This document shows positions 4,707-5,152 of a stretch of DNA of 5,152 nt, piece after piece (positions within the stretch are counted from its first letter, which is position 1; each line of letters begins with the position of its first letter). The translations under genes were made by a program, and so were the position numbers. The DNA lies in NCBI GenBank assembly GCA_027056615.1, contig JALUKJ010000078.1, positions 1 through 5,152 on the forward strand. The letters run 5' to 3'. Under the pieces are notes generated by a model. That model saw only the letters and a program-made list of their open reading frames with translations. It did not search any database and was not told where the DNA came from. This stretch comes from Campylobacteraceae bacterium (GTDB lineage Bacteria > Campylobacterota > Campylobacteria > Campylobacterales > Sulfurovaceae).

Positions 4707-5152
4707 TAGCTCTCCTCAATGAGACTATCCCAAAATGCTGTAGAAGCTCTCCATTGTGAGTAGTTTCTTGAATTTCCTTGATACATTCCACTATCAAAAA
4801 AGATAATACCTTTTACTAAAAGTTCTATCCAATTTTCAAAATTCATAGGTTTTCCAAAATGAATGGAGGTATAAACTCCATTTTTATCCATTTTACAAGT
4901 GAACCAACCAGATTGATTAAATTTATCCTCTAATTTTTTTTGAATTGATACTCTGTACCATTTAGCCAAAACTAAATTCTCTTTTTGTAACTCTAACGGA
5001 ACTATTTGCTCTTTATTCGCTCTTAAATCTTTAGAATAATTATAAGAAATAACAATATCTTGATTATCATCAATCTTTAAAAGCTGACCATATTCACTAT
5101 ATCTATTTAAGTAGGTTGGGCAAGGTGTACCTGACCATGATAGTCTATTGTT
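4703..5152 (-). CDS. Probable type II restriction endonuclease, C-terminal part (MvaI/BcnI-like, tentative)
   Basis: An open frame enters from the right edge and runs 149 residues to the stop at 4705-4703; the N terminus is outside the window. The TTG at 4969-4967 is internal, since the frame stays open with protein-like composition upstream of it. The visible part includes RYSEYGQLLKID near its start. Next comes WYRVSIQKKLEDKF, which recalls the W...SLQ-x-QLDKKL helix of MvaI as I remember it. Then come LLVKGIIFFDSGMYQGNSRNY and QWRASTAFWDSLI; a G-I-x-x-D stretch followed by basic residues resembles the C-terminal part of MvaI/BcnI. In that family the catalytic D...E-x-K lies in the N-terminal half, so it cannot be checked here. 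Position tail to tail with a Dcm-like methyltransferase supports a cognate nuclease for CCWGG/CCSGG/CCNGG. That a gene exists is well supported; the family is a best guess. Confidence 0.6.
   Translation of the reverse strand, partial: NNRLSWSGTPCPTYLNRYSEYGQLLKIDDNQDIVISYNYSKDLRANKEQIVPLELQKENLVLAKWYRVSIQKKLEDKFNQSGWFTCKMDKNGVYTSIHFGKPMNFENWIELLVKGIIFFDSGMYQGNSRNYSQWRASTAFWDSLIEESY

Noticed and set aside
4697..4713. Hairpin AGAGC...GCTCT as a bidirectional terminator
   Set aside because: The stem is only 5 bp and no T tract follows on the plus strand; on the minus strand the downstream sequence is only moderately T-rich.
4703..4969. A short gene of 88 codons starting at TTG
   Set aside because: The frame is open upstream to the window edge with continuous protein-like sequence, so the TTG is internal and the gene is a truncated longer one.

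Overview
The window looks like the replication origin and flanking defence genes of a plasmid, or an integrated plasmid, from an AT-rich bacterium. Composition (roughly 30% GC by eye), AT-ending codons, weak -35 boxes and the character of the proteins suggest Campylobacterota (Sulfurimonas/Sulfurovum/Arcobacter-like). This host assignment is an inference; no rRNA or other phylogenetic marker is present.

Left to right: (1) 1-333, minus strand, the first 111 residues of a restriction-type protein with an HSDR_N-like domain, running off the left edge. (2) 334-664, a gene-free control region that reads as an iteron-type origin. It holds the promoter of the left gene with flanking inverted repeats, a homopyrimidine mirror repeat, four iterons spaced 21-22 bp, an 11-bp inverted repeat and the rep promoter. 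(3) 665-1843, plus strand, a Rep_3-family (winged-helix) initiator with an unusual 159-residue C-terminal extension. (4) 1854-3638, minus strand, a GHKL (MORC/MutL-like) ATPase fused to a C-terminal PD-(D/E)XK nuclease-like domain. (5) 3639-3704, a short divergent promoter built around an 18-bp perfect palindrome. (6) 3705-4706, plus strand, a complete C5-cytosine DNA methyltransferase whose target recognition domain closely resembles that of E. coli Dcm/M.EcoRII. (7) 4703 to the right edge, minus strand, the C-terminal 149 residues of a probable type II restriction endonuclease (MvaI/BcnI-like, tentative), convergent with the methyltransferase and sharing a TTAA stop.

Functionally, Rep would bind the iterons to start replication. 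The remaining genes form a restriction-modification and defence cluster: a CCWGG/CCNGG-type methyltransferase, a likely cognate endonuclease, and an ATPase-nuclease whose promoter is physically shared with the methyltransferase. The three-gene arrangement (GHKL-nuclease, Dcm-like methyltransferase, simple type II endonuclease) is the most interesting part of the window. GHKL ATPases linked to restriction-modification are known (the prokaryotic relatives of MORC), but how this one works with a type II pair cannot be told from sequence. No partition, mobilisation, toxin-antitoxin, transposase, tRNA, rRNA or CRISPR feature was seen.
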